Positions 20,940 through 29,014 of a stretch of DNA of 64,000 bases are shown one piece after another; position 1 is the stretch's first letter; every line of letters starts with the position of its first letter. Both the position numbers and the translations under genes were made by a program. This stretch comes from Bacteroidales bacterium (GTDB lineage: Bacteria > Bacteroidota > Bacteroidia > Bacteroidales > UBA932). Where the stretch lies: the NCBI GenBank assembly GCA_017651225.1, contig JAGCDF010000031.1, positions 1 through 64,000 on the forward strand, in the 5' to 3' direction. The notes beneath the pieces are model-generated. The model worked only from the letters and a program-made list of their open reading frames with translations. It did no database searches and was not told the origin of the DNA.

Positions 20940-21013
20940 GGTCCCTTAACTCAGTTGGATAGAGTAACGGTCTTCTAAACCGTAAGTCGAGAGTTCGAAT
21001 CTCTCAGGGACTA
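20940..21013 (+). tRNA. tRNA-Arg(TCT)
   Basis: A 74-base cloverleaf can be folded by eye: acceptor GGTCCCT/AGGGACT (first pair G-U), D-stem ACTC/GAGT, anticodon stem ACGGT/ACCGT with loop CTTCTAA (anticodon TCT, reads AGA), T-stem GAGAG/CTCTC with loop TTCGAAT, discriminator A. CCA is not encoded. A promoter box lies directly upstream and a terminator directly downstream, so it is a single-gene unit. Confidence 0.95.
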
Positions 21014-21029
21014 CTATAGCCCCTATTAC

Positions 21030-21065
21030 GTCATTCGCCGGCTCCGACCGGCGAATCTCTTTTTT
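21030..21065 (+). terminator. Terminator of tRNA-Arg made from a REP-like palindrome (copy 2)
   Basis: ATTCGCCGG (21033-21041) and CCGGCGAAT (21048-21056) form a perfect 9-bp stem with loop CTCCGA, followed by CTC and a run of T. This is a standard intrinsic terminator. The same 9-6-9 plan and the flanks GTC and CTC recur at 40431-40460. Its T-run overlaps the stop of the YitT gene on the other strand. Confidence 0.8.
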
Positions 21066-21987
21066 ATTTGTGATGCTTCTTGTGATCCGACCAGAGGCCG
21101 TAGACCTCGCTGACGTTGCCCGCGGTGATGAAGGCCTGGATCTTGTTGTCCCGGAGGAACTTCATCAGGTCGGCGAACTCGTCTTTGGTCAGCAGGGCCT
21201 GCACTTCCACGCGCTTGTCGCCCTTGAAACCGCCCGTGCACTCGTACAGGGTGCAGCCGCGCACAATCTTGTTGACGATGTAGTCGCGGATAACCTCATG
21301 GTTGTCGGAGATGATACACACGCGCTTGCGGCGGCTCAGCGACGCCATGAAGTAGTCCACGATCAGGCCGTTGATCCAGGTGCCGATGAGGCCGATGATC
21401 ACGAGCCGGAACGGGTTCACGAAGAAGGCCGTGCAGCAGATGACCACGCCGGCGATGGTCACCGACAGGCCGATGTCAAAATGCAGGTACTTGTTGACGA
21501 TCTTCGCCAGGATATCCAGGCCGCCCGTGGAGGCGTTGATCCGGAACATGATGGCCTGCGACATGCTCAGGATGAGCACGAAGCAGATCAGGTCGAACCA
21601 GAGGTCGCCCATCACCGAGGTCTCCCCCGGCGCCAGCAGGGCCGTGTACGGGCAGATCTTCTCCCAGAGGTCCATCATCGGACCGAGAATCAGGGCCGTG
21701 TAGCAGGTCTTCACGCCGAATTCCTTGCCGATCAGGAAATACGCCAGCACCAGCAGGATGGCATTGATGATGAGCACGACCGTCGACACCTTGATGACGA
21801 TGCCGGCCTGCTCGAACAGGGCGCTGATCACGATCGAAAGACCGGAGATGCTGCCCACGACGATCTTGCTGGGGACGAGGAAATAATACACGGCGGCCGC
21901 GGCGATGAACATGCCGACGGTCATGATCAGGAGTTCCTTCCAGAACTTCCAGGTTCCGAGAGGTGCGGTCAGGTCTTGAAGTTTCAT
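21064..21987 (-). CDS. YitT family membrane protein (DUF161/DUF2179)
   Basis: A 307-residue protein with five to six membrane segments and a C-terminal cytoplasmic DUF2179-type domain (about 225-290; RVCIISDNHEVIRDYIVNK, GCTLYECTGGFKGDKRVEV). The segment INASTGGLDILAKIVNKYL is typical of YitT proteins. Function unknown; a transport role is often assumed. The ATG at 21987 (MKLQDL) is chosen because the longer frame reads through the terminator at 22000-22030. It lies downstream of the Nfn genes but behind that terminator. Confidence 0.9.
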   Translation of the reverse strand: MKLQDLTAPLGTWKFWKELLIMTVGMFIAAAAVYYFLVPSKIVVGSISGLSIVISALFEQAGIVIKVSTVVLIINAILLVLAYFLIGKEFGVKTCYTALILGPMMDLWEKICPYTALLAPGETSVMGDLWFDLICFVLILSMSQAIMFRINASTGGLDILAKIVNKYLHFDIGLSVTIAGVVICCTAFFVNPFRLVIIGLIGTWINGLIVDYFMASLSRRKRVCIISDNHEVIRDYIVNKIVRGCTLYECTGGFKGDKRVEVQALLTKDEFADLMKFLRDNKIQAFITAGNVSEVYGLWSDHKKHHK

Positions 21988-21999
21988 TATGTGGTTATC

Positions 22000-22030
22000 A
22001 AAAAACAGCCGGGGCCGTACTGGCCCCGGC
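22000..22030 (-). terminator. Intrinsic terminator after the Nfn genes
   Basis: GCCGGGGCC (22008-22016) and GGCCCCGGC (22022-22030) form a perfect 9-bp GC stem with a 5-base loop. On the minus strand it is followed by TGTTTTTT. It lies 6 bases after the stop of the large Nfn subunit gene. Confidence 0.88.
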
Positions 22031-22036
22031 ATCGTA

Positions 22037-23485
22037 TTAGTTCTGCTTCAGGTAGGCGTCGATGGCCTTGGCGGCCGTGCGACCCGCGCCCATGGCGAGG
22101 ATCACCGTGGCGGCACCCGTGACGGCGTCGCCGCCGGCGAACACGCCCGGACGGGTGGTCGCACCCTCTTCCGTGGCCACGAGGCAGCCGCGGCGGTTGA
22201 CCTCCAGGCCCTTCGTGGTCTTGGAAATCAGCGGGTTGGGCGAGGTGCCGAGGGCCATGATGACGGTCTCCGTCGGGATCTCGAACTCGGAGCCCTCGAC
22301 GGGCACCGGGCTGCGGCGGCCGCTCTCGTCGGGCTCGCCGAGCTCCATCTTGACGCACTTCAGGGCCTTGACCCAGCCGCGCTCGTCGCCGATCACCTCA
22401 ACGGGGTTCGTCAGCATGTCGAAGATGATACCCTCCTCGATGGCGTGGTGCACCTCTTCCTTGCGGGCGGGCAGCTCGGCCTCCGTACGGCGGTAGACGA
22501 TGTGCACCTCCGCGCCGAGGCGCAGGGCCGTGCGGGCCGCGTCCATGGCGACGTTGCCGCCACCCACGACGCAGACCTTCTTGCCGGCGTGGATCGGCGT
22601 GAGGTAGTCCTCGCGCCAGGCCTTCATCAGGTTGTTGCGGGTCAGGAACTCATTGGCGGAGAACACGCCGTTGTAGTTCTCGCCCGGGATGCCCATGAAC
22701 TTGGGCAGACCGGCGCCCGTGCCGATGAAGACGGCCTTGAAGCCTTCCTGATCCATCAGCGAATCGATGGTCACGGTCCGGCCGATGATGACGTTGGTCT
22801 CTATCTTGACGCCGAGGGCGCGCACTGCCTCGATCTCGTGCTTGAGCACCTTGTCCTTCGGGAGACGGAACTCCGGAATACCATACTCGAGCACGCCGCC
22901 GGCTTTGTGCAGCGCTTCGAAGATGGTCACGTCGTAGCCCCATTTCGCGAGGTCGGAGGCACAAGCAAGGCCTGCAGGGCCGGAACCAACAATCGCTACG
23001 CGCTTGTTGGTCCTAACGGATCCCTTCACCCCCTGCACCCCCTCGAGGGGGATGGCCGGATATTCGCTATCGCGAACCGGCCCACTCGCGGAACCGGTAG
23101 CGTCGCCCATGCGGGGATAGTCCGCGACGAAGCGCTCGAGCTTGCCGATCGCGACCGGCTCGCCCTTGACGCCGAGGACGCAGCTGCCCTCGCACTGGGT
23201 CTCCTGCGGGCACACGCGGCCGCAGACGGCGGGCAGGGAAGAATCTTCCGCAATCACCGCAGCGGCGCCGGCGATGTTGCCCTGGGCCAGCTCCGCGATA
23301 AAACGCGGAATCTGCAGGCCCACCGGGCACGCCGTCATACAGCGCGGGTTCTTGCAGTTCAGGCAACGGGAGGCCTCCAGGAGCGCCTCCTCCTTGTTGT
23401 AGCCGTAGCACACTTCGTCGAAATTGGTGGCGCGGACCTTCGGGTCCTGCTCGCGCACCGGTACACGGGGAATCTTGTTTGCCAT
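22037..23485 (-). CDS. nfnB: NfnB / GltA-like large subunit of NADH-dependent ferredoxin:NADP+ oxidoreductase
   Basis: A 482-residue flavoprotein of the glutamate-synthase small-subunit family. The N-terminal part binds two 4Fe-4S clusters (CLNCKNPRCMTACP near residue 38; CGRVCPQETQCEGSC near 90). FAD- and NADPH-binding Rossmann motifs follow (VAIVGSGPAGLACASD near 165; VCVVGGGNVAMDAARTALRL near 305). Adjacent to the small subunit gene (one base apart), it fits an electron-bifurcating transhydrogenase that joins NADPH, NADH and ferredoxin. Annotation as homotetrameric glutamate synthase is the usual alternative. Between the cluster domain and the FAD site there is an unusual extra stretch (about residues 127-157) encoded by palindromic DNA. 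Confidence 0.85.
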   Translation of the reverse strand: MANKIPRVPVREQDPKVRATNFDEVCYGYNKEEALLEASRCLNCKNPRCMTACPVGLQIPRFIAELAQGNIAGAAAVIAEDSSLPAVCGRVCPQETQCEGSCVLGVKGEPVAIGKLERFVADYPRMGDATGSASGPVRDSEYPAIPLEGVQGVKGSVRTNKRVAIVGSGPAGLACASDLAKWGYDVTIFEALHKAGGVLEYGIPEFRLPKDKVLKHEIEAVRALGVKIETNVIIGRTVTIDSLMDQEGFKAVFIGTGAGLPKFMGIPGENYNGVFSANEFLTRNNLMKAWREDYLTPIHAGKKVCVVGGGNVAMDAARTALRLGAEVHIVYRRTEAELPARKEEVHHAIEEGIIFDMLTNPVEVIGDERGWVKALKCVKMELGEPDESGRRSPVPVEGSEFEIPTETVIMALGTSPNPLISKTTKGLEVNRRGCLVATEEGATTRPGVFAGGDAVTGAATVILAMGAGRTAAKAIDAYLKQN

Positions 23486-23486
23486 A

Positions 23487-24347
23487 TTACTTGCCCCTCC
23501 CTATTTTACAGACATGTTTCTCATTGGCCTCGGCCTCCTCGGCCTTGTACTGGCCCTGACGGCGCATCGCCTCGTCGAAATCGACCTGGTAGCCGTCGAA
23601 CTCCGGACCCTCGACGCACGCGAAGCGCGTCTTGCCGCCCACGCTCACGCGGCAGGCGCCGCACATGCCGGTGCCGTCCACCATCAGCGTATTGAGGCTC
23701 ACGATGGCGGGGATGCCCAGCTTCTTGCAGGTCAGGGTCGTAAACTTCATCATGATCATCGGGCCGATGATCACGGCCTGGGTGTATTGGTGTCCTTCCG
23801 AGACAACGTGCTCGAGCATGTTGGTGCCCATGCCGTGGAAACCCTCAGAACCGTCGTCCGTGCAGATGAAGAGGTTGTCGCAAACCGCGCGCATCTCCTC
23901 CACGTAGATCAGCAGGTCCTTGGTCTTGGCGCCGATGATGACGTCCACGGGCACGCCGTGCTCCTTGAGCCACTTGGCCTGCGGATACACCGGAGCGGTA
24001 CCCACACCGCCGGCGATCAGGATGTAGCGCTGCTTCTTCAGCTCCTCGGGAGCCATCGTAACGAACTCGGAGGGCAGACCCAAGGGGCCGACCACGTCGG
24101 CGAACGCCTCACCGGGCTCAAAGGCAATGATATCGGTGCTGGACGCGCCGATCTTCTGCGTGACAATGGTCACAGTCCCCCGTTTCGCATCGAAATCACT
24201 GATGGTCAACGGGATCCGCTCGCCCTTCTCGTCCGCGCGGACGATCAGGAACTGGCCCGGCTGGGCGGCTGCTGCGAGCCGCGGGGCCTCCACCTTCATC
24301 CGGCAGATCGCCGGAGTCAGCATCTCTTTGGAAAGGATTTGATACAT
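23487..24347 (-). CDS. nfnA: NfnA / sulfide dehydrogenase-like small subunit (FAD, 2Fe-2S)
   Basis: A 286-residue protein of the ferredoxin-NADP reductase/dihydroorotate dehydrogenase electron-transfer family. It has an FAD domain (about 1-100; RIPLTISDFDAKRGT), an NAD domain (about 105-215; ILIAGGVGTAPVYPQAKWL) and a C-terminal 2Fe-2S site (CGACRVSVGGKTRFACVEGP). It would accept NADH and bifurcate electrons with NfnB. The ATG at 24347 is preferred to a TTG three codons upstream because a TATATTTG box lies at 24354-24361. Confidence 0.87.
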   Translation of the reverse strand: MYQILSKEMLTPAICRMKVEAPRLAAAAQPGQFLIVRADEKGERIPLTISDFDAKRGTVTIVTQKIGASSTDIIAFEPGEAFADVVGPLGLPSEFVTMAPEELKKQRYILIAGGVGTAPVYPQAKWLKEHGVPVDVIIGAKTKDLLIYVEEMRAVCDNLFICTDDGSEGFHGMGTNMLEHVVSEGHQYTQAVIIGPMIMMKFTTLTCKKLGIPAIVSLNTLMVDGTGMCGACRVSVGGKTRFACVEGPEFDGYQVDFDEAMRRQGQYKAEEAEANEKHVCKIGRGK

Positions 24348-24353
24348 AGCTTT

Positions 24354-24361
24354 CAAATATA
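24354..24361 (-). promoter_or_regulatory. -7 box for the nfn operon
   Basis: The minus strand reads TATATTTG, ending 6 bases before the nfnA ATG, so the transcript is predicted to be nearly leaderless. It directly follows the terminator at 24364-24396. Confidence 0.6.
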
Positions 24362-24363
24362 CA

Positions 24364-24396
24364 CAAAAAATCCCCGAATTGTTCTCTATTCGGGGA
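24364..24396 (-). terminator. Intrinsic terminator after the rnf operon
   Basis: TCCCCGAAT (24371-24379) and ATTCGGGGA (24388-24396) form a perfect 9-bp stem with an 8-base loop; on the minus strand it is followed by TTTTTTG. The plus strand also has CTTTTTG after the stem, so it may work both ways. Confidence 0.88.
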
Positions 24397-24417
24397 CTTT
24401 TTGACTAAGGCTTGCCG

Positions 24418-24852
24418 CTAGAAGCGGTAGCGCAGGCCGAGGGCGAAACCGTCCCAGCCGAAGCCGCCGTGCATGAAGTAGAAGGCCGGACGCCAGTCGA
24501 TCGAGATGTTCATCGGAATGGACGGAATCTCGAACTCGACGCCCATCTGGCCGACGACACCGAGGTTGAATCCGGCAGCGTCCTTATCCGTCCAGGCACC
24601 CAGCTGCACACCGGGACCGACATAGAAATTGCAGATGCCGGCATTGGCGAGGATGAAATCATAGACGCCGGTCAGATAGAAACCATGACCTGCGAGGAAA
24701 CCGAGGTCAGCCTCGATGAAACCGGGACCGGTGGTGTGCTGGTAGGAGATTTCTCCACCGTAACCGGCACGGACACCCAGGGCGCGCGGCTGCGCGGAAG
24801 CGACGGTTACAAAAGCAAGCACCGCGATGAGGATAGTCAGAATCTTTTTCAT
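24418..24852 (-). CDS. Small outer-membrane beta-barrel protein at the end of the rnf operon
   Basis: A 144-residue protein with a clear signal peptide (LTILIAVLAFVTVASAQ, cleavage near residue 20). Short amphipathic strands follow and the chain ends in GLRYRF with a terminal Phe, typical of outer-membrane barrels. No family name is recognised. Only 17 bases separate it from rnfA, and no promoter box is visible there, so it is probably cotranscribed with rnf. It is a larger relative, by style, of the 44-residue tail encoded at 40610-40744. Confidence 0.8.
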   Translation of the reverse strand: MKKILTILIAVLAFVTVASAQPRALGVRAGYGGEISYQHTTGPGFIEADLGFLAGHGFYLTGVYDFILANAGICNFYVGPGVQLGAWTDKDAAGFNLGVVGQMGVEFEIPSIPMNISIDWRPAFYFMHGGFGWDGFALGLRYRF

Positions 24853-24869
24853 AATAATGATGGGTTAAA

Positions 24870-25472
24870 TTAAACAATTCCGGAGAAACCAAGGAAGGCC
24901 AGCGCCATGATGCCCACGGTGATGAGCGCGATCGGCAGGCCCTTGAAAGCCTTGGGCACGTCATTGGCCGCCAGGTGCTCGCGCAGGCCGGCGAACAAGC
25001 ACATCGCGAGGCCATAGCCGAGCGAAGTGGCCACGGCGTACACCACGGCCTCGCCGAGGTTCAGCATGTGCGGCGCGGCGCCGCCCAGGGCGAACTCCTT
25101 GGTCACCACGGTGATGGCCACGCCGAGCACGGCGCAGTTCGTGGTGATCAGGGGCAGGAAAATACCCAGCGCCTGGTAAAGCGAAGGACTGATCTTCTTC
25201 AGCACGATCTCCACCATCTGCACGAGGGCGGCAATCACGAGGATGAAGGAGATGGTCTGCAGGAACTCCAGGCCGAAAGGCACCAGCAGATACTGGTTCA
25301 GCAGGTAGGTCACCACGGTGGCGAGCGTGATCACGAAGCAGACCGCTCCGGACATGCCCGTAGCCGTGGACAGCTTGTTGGACACGCCCAGGAAGGGGCA
25401 GATGCCCAGGAACTGCGCCAGCAGGATATTATTGACGAAAATCGCCGAGACGAAAATGAGGAAGTATTCCAT
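24870..25472 (-). CDS. rnfA: Electron transport complex subunit RnfA
   Basis: A 200-residue protein with six membrane segments. NNILLAQFLGICPFLGVSNK near residue 14 and PLITTNCAVLGVAI near 107 carry the Cys residues that bind the intramembrane iron-sulfur site shared with RnfE. With RnfE it forms the core that couples ferredoxin:NAD+ electron flow to ion movement. Six bases after rnfE. Confidence 0.95.
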   Translation of the reverse strand: MEYFLIFVSAIFVNNILLAQFLGICPFLGVSNKLSTATGMSGAVCFVITLATVVTYLLNQYLLVPFGLEFLQTISFILVIAALVQMVEIVLKKISPSLYQALGIFLPLITTNCAVLGVAITVVTKEFALGGAAPHMLNLGEAVVYAVATSLGYGLAMCLFAGLREHLAANDVPKAFKGLPIALITVGIMALAFLGFSGIV

Positions 25473-25478
25473 GGCGCA

Positions 25479-26063
25479 CTATTTTTTAGCAAGATACTTG
25501 TTGAACAGGACCATCAGGAAGCCGAGCACCAGGAAGGCGCCGGGCGCCATGACGAAGGCGAGGATGCCGTCGCCGGAGATGAACTTCCAGCCGAACACGG
25601 CGCCGCTGCCGAGGATCTCCCGGACGATGCCGATCACGGTCAGCGAGGCGGTGAAGCCCAGGCCGACGCCGAGGCCGTCGAGGGCGGACTCACCCACCCC
25701 GTGCTTATTGGCGAAACCTTCCGCACGACCCAGGACGATACAGTTCACGACGATCAGCGGGATGAACAGGCCGAGCGTCTCATAAACTGCGGGCGTGAAG
25801 GCCTGCATCAGCAGCTGGAGCACGGTCACGAAGGTCGCAATCACGGTGATGTACACCGGGATGCGGACCTTGTCGGGCACCATCGGGGCGACCAGCGAGA
25901 TCACGATGTTGCTGAGGATGAGCACGAACATGGTCGCGAGGCCCATCTCCAGACCATTCATCGCGGAAGTGGTGGTGGCCAGCGTCGGACACATGCCGAG
26001 CACCAGCACGAAGGTCGGGTTGTTCTTGACGAACCCGTCGGTGACGAAATGCAGTTTACTCAT
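25479..26063 (-). CDS. rnfE: Electron transport complex subunit RnfE
   Basis: A 194-residue homologue of RnfA with the matching Cys segments NPTFVLVLGMCPTLATTTSA and PLIVVNCIVLGRAEGFA. Six membrane segments are predicted. It overlaps rnfG by 8 bases and is followed by rnfA. Confidence 0.95.
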   Translation of the reverse strand: MSKLHFVTDGFVKNNPTFVLVLGMCPTLATTTSAMNGLEMGLATMFVLILSNIVISLVAPMVPDKVRIPVYITVIATFVTVLQLLMQAFTPAVYETLGLFIPLIVVNCIVLGRAEGFANKHGVGESALDGLGVGLGFTASLTVIGIVREILGSGAVFGWKFISGDGILAFVMAPGAFLVLGFLMVLFNKYLAKK

Positions 26064-26622
26064 TGCTCAGCCCTCCTTCTTTGAGTTGGTTGAACACGGC
26101 CACGGCGTTGGACACCGCTAGCGCGTAGGCGCGGGAAGTGATCGTGGAAGCCGTGATGGCGTCCACGTCGCCGCCGTCCTTCTTCACCGCGAGGGTCTTC
26201 GCCGTCGGGTCGAAACCCTGGAACTGCGCGATGAAGTGCTCGTCGGTGGTGCACTTGGCACCCAGGCCCGGCGTCTCGCTGTGCGAGAGGACCGTGGTGT
26301 TGTGGATCGTGCCGTCCTCGGCGATGCCCACCATCACGGAGAGGATGCCGCCGAAGCCGGAGGTCGCGGAGATGACCGCGACGCCCGTGCCCGGGACGCG
26401 GTAATACGTGTAGTTCGCACCGTTCAGTTCGATGCTGCCCAGTTCGGGCTCCGCCGTGAAGGCGGGGAGCACGCGGGCGATGGAAGCGGTGGTCTTGGCC
26501 TTCGCCGCTTCGTCGATCGGCTCCTTGGTCAGGGCGTAGGCGCCGCCGACCACGGCCGAGCAGATGAGGCACACGGCCGACAGGCAGAGTGCCATGTTCT
26601 TCAGTGTGGATTGTGCTGCCAT
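26056..26622 (-). CDS. rnfG: Electron transport complex subunit RnfG (covalent FMN)
   Basis: A 188-residue protein with one N-terminal membrane anchor and an FMN-binding domain on the outer face. The flavinylation site is the Thr in ASTITSRA (near residue 160), which fits the S/T-x-x-T-x-S/T pattern. ETPGLGAKCTTDEHF precedes it as in other RnfG proteins. Placed between rnfD (1 base) and rnfE (8-base overlap). Confidence 0.94.
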   Translation of the reverse strand: MAAQSTLKNMALCLSAVCLICSAVVGGAYALTKEPIDEAAKAKTTASIARVLPAFTAEPELGSIELNGANYTYYRVPGTGVAVISATSGFGGILSVMVGIAEDGTIHNTTVLSHSETPGLGAKCTTDEHFIAQFQGFDPTAKTLAVKKDGGDVDAITASTITSRAYALAVSNAVAVFNQLKEGGLSNE

Positions 26623-26623
26623 C

Positions 26624-27616
26624 TTACGCCCTCCCGTATTTCTTTTGGTGGAACCACATATTCAGCAGAGGCACGGTGCAGTTCATCAGCAGGATGGCGA
26701 ACGACATGCCCTCCGGATAGGATCCGAAGTAGCGGATCATCATCGCAATCACACCGATGCCGATACCGTAGATGACGCCGCCCAGGGTGCTCATCGGAGA
26801 GGTCACGTAGTCCGTGGCCATGAACAGGGCGCCCAGCATGGCGCCGCCGGTCAGCAGGTTGAACTGCACGCCGGTGTACACCTCCGGGTTGATGCCGCTG
26901 AAGATCGCGGAGATGATCGCCATCGTGCCGAGCACGGCGACCGGAATCCAGGGCTTGACCACGCGGCGGATCAACAGGTACACGAAGCCGAGCAGCAGCG
27001 CGCCGGCGGAAATCTCACCCGCGGAAGCACCAGCATCCCAGAGGAAGGAAGCCAGGTCGTAGCCGTTCGCCTCCATGAACTGGGGGATGGTGGAACCGGA
27101 CTTGAGCGCTTCCTTGAGGGCGCTCAGCGGCGTGGCGCCGGAAATGGCGTCCGGCAGGGCGACGAAGCCCGGCGTCGGATTCCAGTTGGTCATCTGGGCC
27201 GGGAAGGACACCAGCAGGAACACGCGGCCGGTGATGGCCGGGTTGAACACATTCTGGCCGATGCCGCCGAAGGGCAGCTTGGCCACGCAGATAGCCACGA
27301 ACGCGCCGATGAACACGATCCACAGGGGAATCGCGGACGGCAGGTTCATGGCGAGAAGCAGGCCCGTGACGACGGCGGACAGGTCGCCCACCGTCGAAGG
27401 ACGCTTCATCATCCACCGGGTCACCGCCCACTCCAGCAGCACGCAGGAGAGCACGCTCACGGCGAGGACGAGGAGCTCGGCCCAGCCGTACGCGAGGACG
27501 GAAACCAGAATCGCAGGGCACAGCGCGATGATCACGTCCCGCATGATGGAGGTCGTGGAGACGTTCGCGTGGATGTGCGGATTCGGAGAAACGATATATT
27601 TCTTGTCCATACGCAA
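26624..27616 (-). CDS. rnfD: Electron transport complex subunit RnfD (covalent FMN)
   Basis: A 330-residue membrane protein with eight to ten hydrophobic segments. The SGAT flavinylation motif is present in DAISGATPLSALKEAL near residue 158. The N-terminal SPNPHIHANVSTTSIMRDVI is typical. Length matches the family. Three bases follow rnfC. Confidence 0.95.
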   Translation of the reverse strand: MRMDKKYIVSPNPHIHANVSTTSIMRDVIIALCPAILVSVLAYGWAELLVLAVSVLSCVLLEWAVTRWMMKRPSTVGDLSAVVTGLLLAMNLPSAIPLWIVFIGAFVAICVAKLPFGGIGQNVFNPAITGRVFLLVSFPAQMTNWNPTPGFVALPDAISGATPLSALKEALKSGSTIPQFMEANGYDLASFLWDAGASAGEISAGALLLGFVYLLIRRVVKPWIPVAVLGTMAIISAIFSGINPEVYTGVQFNLLTGGAMLGALFMATDYVTSPMSTLGGVIYGIGIGVIAMMIRYFGSYPEGMSFAILLMNCTVPLLNMWFHQKKYGRA

Positions 27617-27619
27617 TTA

Positions 27620-29014
27620 CTATTTTGCTTCTGCGGCGGCTTTGGCAGCTTCGGCGGCAGCCTTGGCGGCGGCAGCGCGGGCGCGGATGACGCCCATTAC
27701 CTGGCCCTTCGCCTGACGGATCTGGTCCAGCAGAGGGATGTGGGCGGGGCAGCTGTACAGGCAGCAGCCGCATTCAATACAATCCTGGGCGGCGTTCTGC
27801 TCGAGCGCGTCGAGGTCGCCGACCTTGTAGAGCCGGTTGAGCAGGAACGGCTCCAGACCCATCGGGCAGGCGTCCGCGCACTTGCCGCAGCGGATGCAGT
27901 TCGTCTCCGGCTGGCGCCGGGTGGCAGCTTCGCTGAGGTACAGCACGGAGGAGGAACCCTTGACGGTGGTGGCGTCCAGGTTGCTGATCGCCTTGCCCAT
28001 CATCGGGCCGCCGCTGATCAGCTTGGCCGCGCTGTCGGGGATGCCGCCCGCGTGCTCCACGATGTAGGAGAGCGGGATGCCGATACGGAACAGGTAGTTG
28101 TGCTGCTGCGAGACGGGGATCTGGTCGCCGGTGATCGTCAGCACGTTGGTAATCAGCGGCTTGTTCTTCTGGACCGCCTCATAGACGGCCAGCGAGGTGG
28201 CTACGTTCTGCACCACGGCGCCGACGTCGATCGGCAGGCCGCCGGATTTCACCTGGCGGTGCATCACCGCGTCGATGAGCTGCTTCTCGCCGCCCTGCGG
28301 GTAGCGCTTCTTGAGCACCTGCACCTGAATGCCCGGATAGCCGAGCTCGGCGACGGCGGCGCTCATCGAGGCGATGGCCTCGGGCTTATTCTCTTCGATA
28401 CCGATCACGCACGGGCAGCCGCCCAGCACTTTCTGCATGATGGCGGCGCCGACCACGATCTCCTTCGGGCGCTCGACCATGATGCGGAAGTCGCTCGTCA
28501 GGAACGGCTCGCACTCGGCACCATTGAGGATCAGGCACTCCGCCACCTTGCCTGGAGGCGGACTCAGCTTGACGTGGGTCGGGAAGGTCGCGCCGCCCAG
28601 ACCCACGACGCCGGCCGCCTTGATCTTGTCAAGGATGGCCGCCTTGTCGTCGGGGATGGCGGTCACGAGGTCCTGGCTGCGGTCGATCGCGGGGTCCCAC
28701 TCATCGCCCTCAACGGCAATCTCCACGTGCATGACGGGGTTGCCGGCGAGGTCCTTGCGCGGGGCCACGGCCTTGACCGTACCCGAGACCGGGGAATGGA
28801 CGAAGGCGGAGATGAAGCCGCCCGGTTCCGCGATCACCTGGCCGACGACCACTTTGTCGCCGGGGGCGACCAGCGGTTTGGCCGGGGCGCCCAGGTGCTG
28901 GGCCATCGAGACGTAGACCGTCTGCGGGAGCGGGAGCTCCTCGATGGCGCATGCGCGGGAGAATTTGCTGTCGTGGGGGTGGACACCACCCATCGAGAAT
29001 GTCAGTTTACCCAT
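27620..29014 (-). CDS. rnfC: Electron transport complex subunit RnfC
   Basis: A 464-residue peripheral subunit that binds NADH/FMN and two 4Fe-4S clusters. The nucleotide-binding part has GLGGATFPTHVKLSPP near residue 135; cluster motifs are CIRCGKCADACP (near 375) and CIECGCCLYSCP (near 413). The C-terminus is an Ala/Lys-rich helical tail built on AAAKAAAEA units, longer in some species. It overlaps rnfB by 8 bases. Confidence 0.96.
   Translation of the reverse strand: MGKLTFSMGGVHPHDSKFSRACAIEELPLPQTVYVSMAQHLGAPAKPLVAPGDKVVVGQVIAEPGGFISAFVHSPVSGTVKAVAPRKDLAGNPVMHVEIAVEGDEWDPAIDRSQDLVTAIPDDKAAILDKIKAAGVVGLGGATFPTHVKLSPPPGKVAECLILNGAECEPFLTSDFRIMVERPKEIVVGAAIMQKVLGGCPCVIGIEENKPEAIASMSAAVAELGYPGIQVQVLKKRYPQGGEKQLIDAVMHRQVKSGGLPIDVGAVVQNVATSLAVYEAVQKNKPLITNVLTITGDQIPVSQQHNYLFRIGIPLSYIVEHAGGIPDSAAKLISGGPMMGKAISNLDATTVKGSSSVLYLSEAATRRQPETNCIRCGKCADACPMGLEPFLLNRLYKVGDLDALEQNAAQDCIECGCCLYSCPAHIPLLDQIRQAKGQVMGVIRARAAAAKAAAEAAKAAAEAK

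Noticed and set aside
22037..23485. Reading this gene as an ordinary glutamate synthase small subunit
   Set aside because: Its neighbour is the sulfide dehydrogenase-like small subunit and no large glutamate synthase gene is nearby, which fits NfnAB better; activity is still unproved.
27620..27690. Ala/Lys repeat codons at the rnfC 3' end as a possible DNA repeat
   Set aside because: Low-complexity helical tails are common in RnfC proteins; the DNA is not an exact repeat array.
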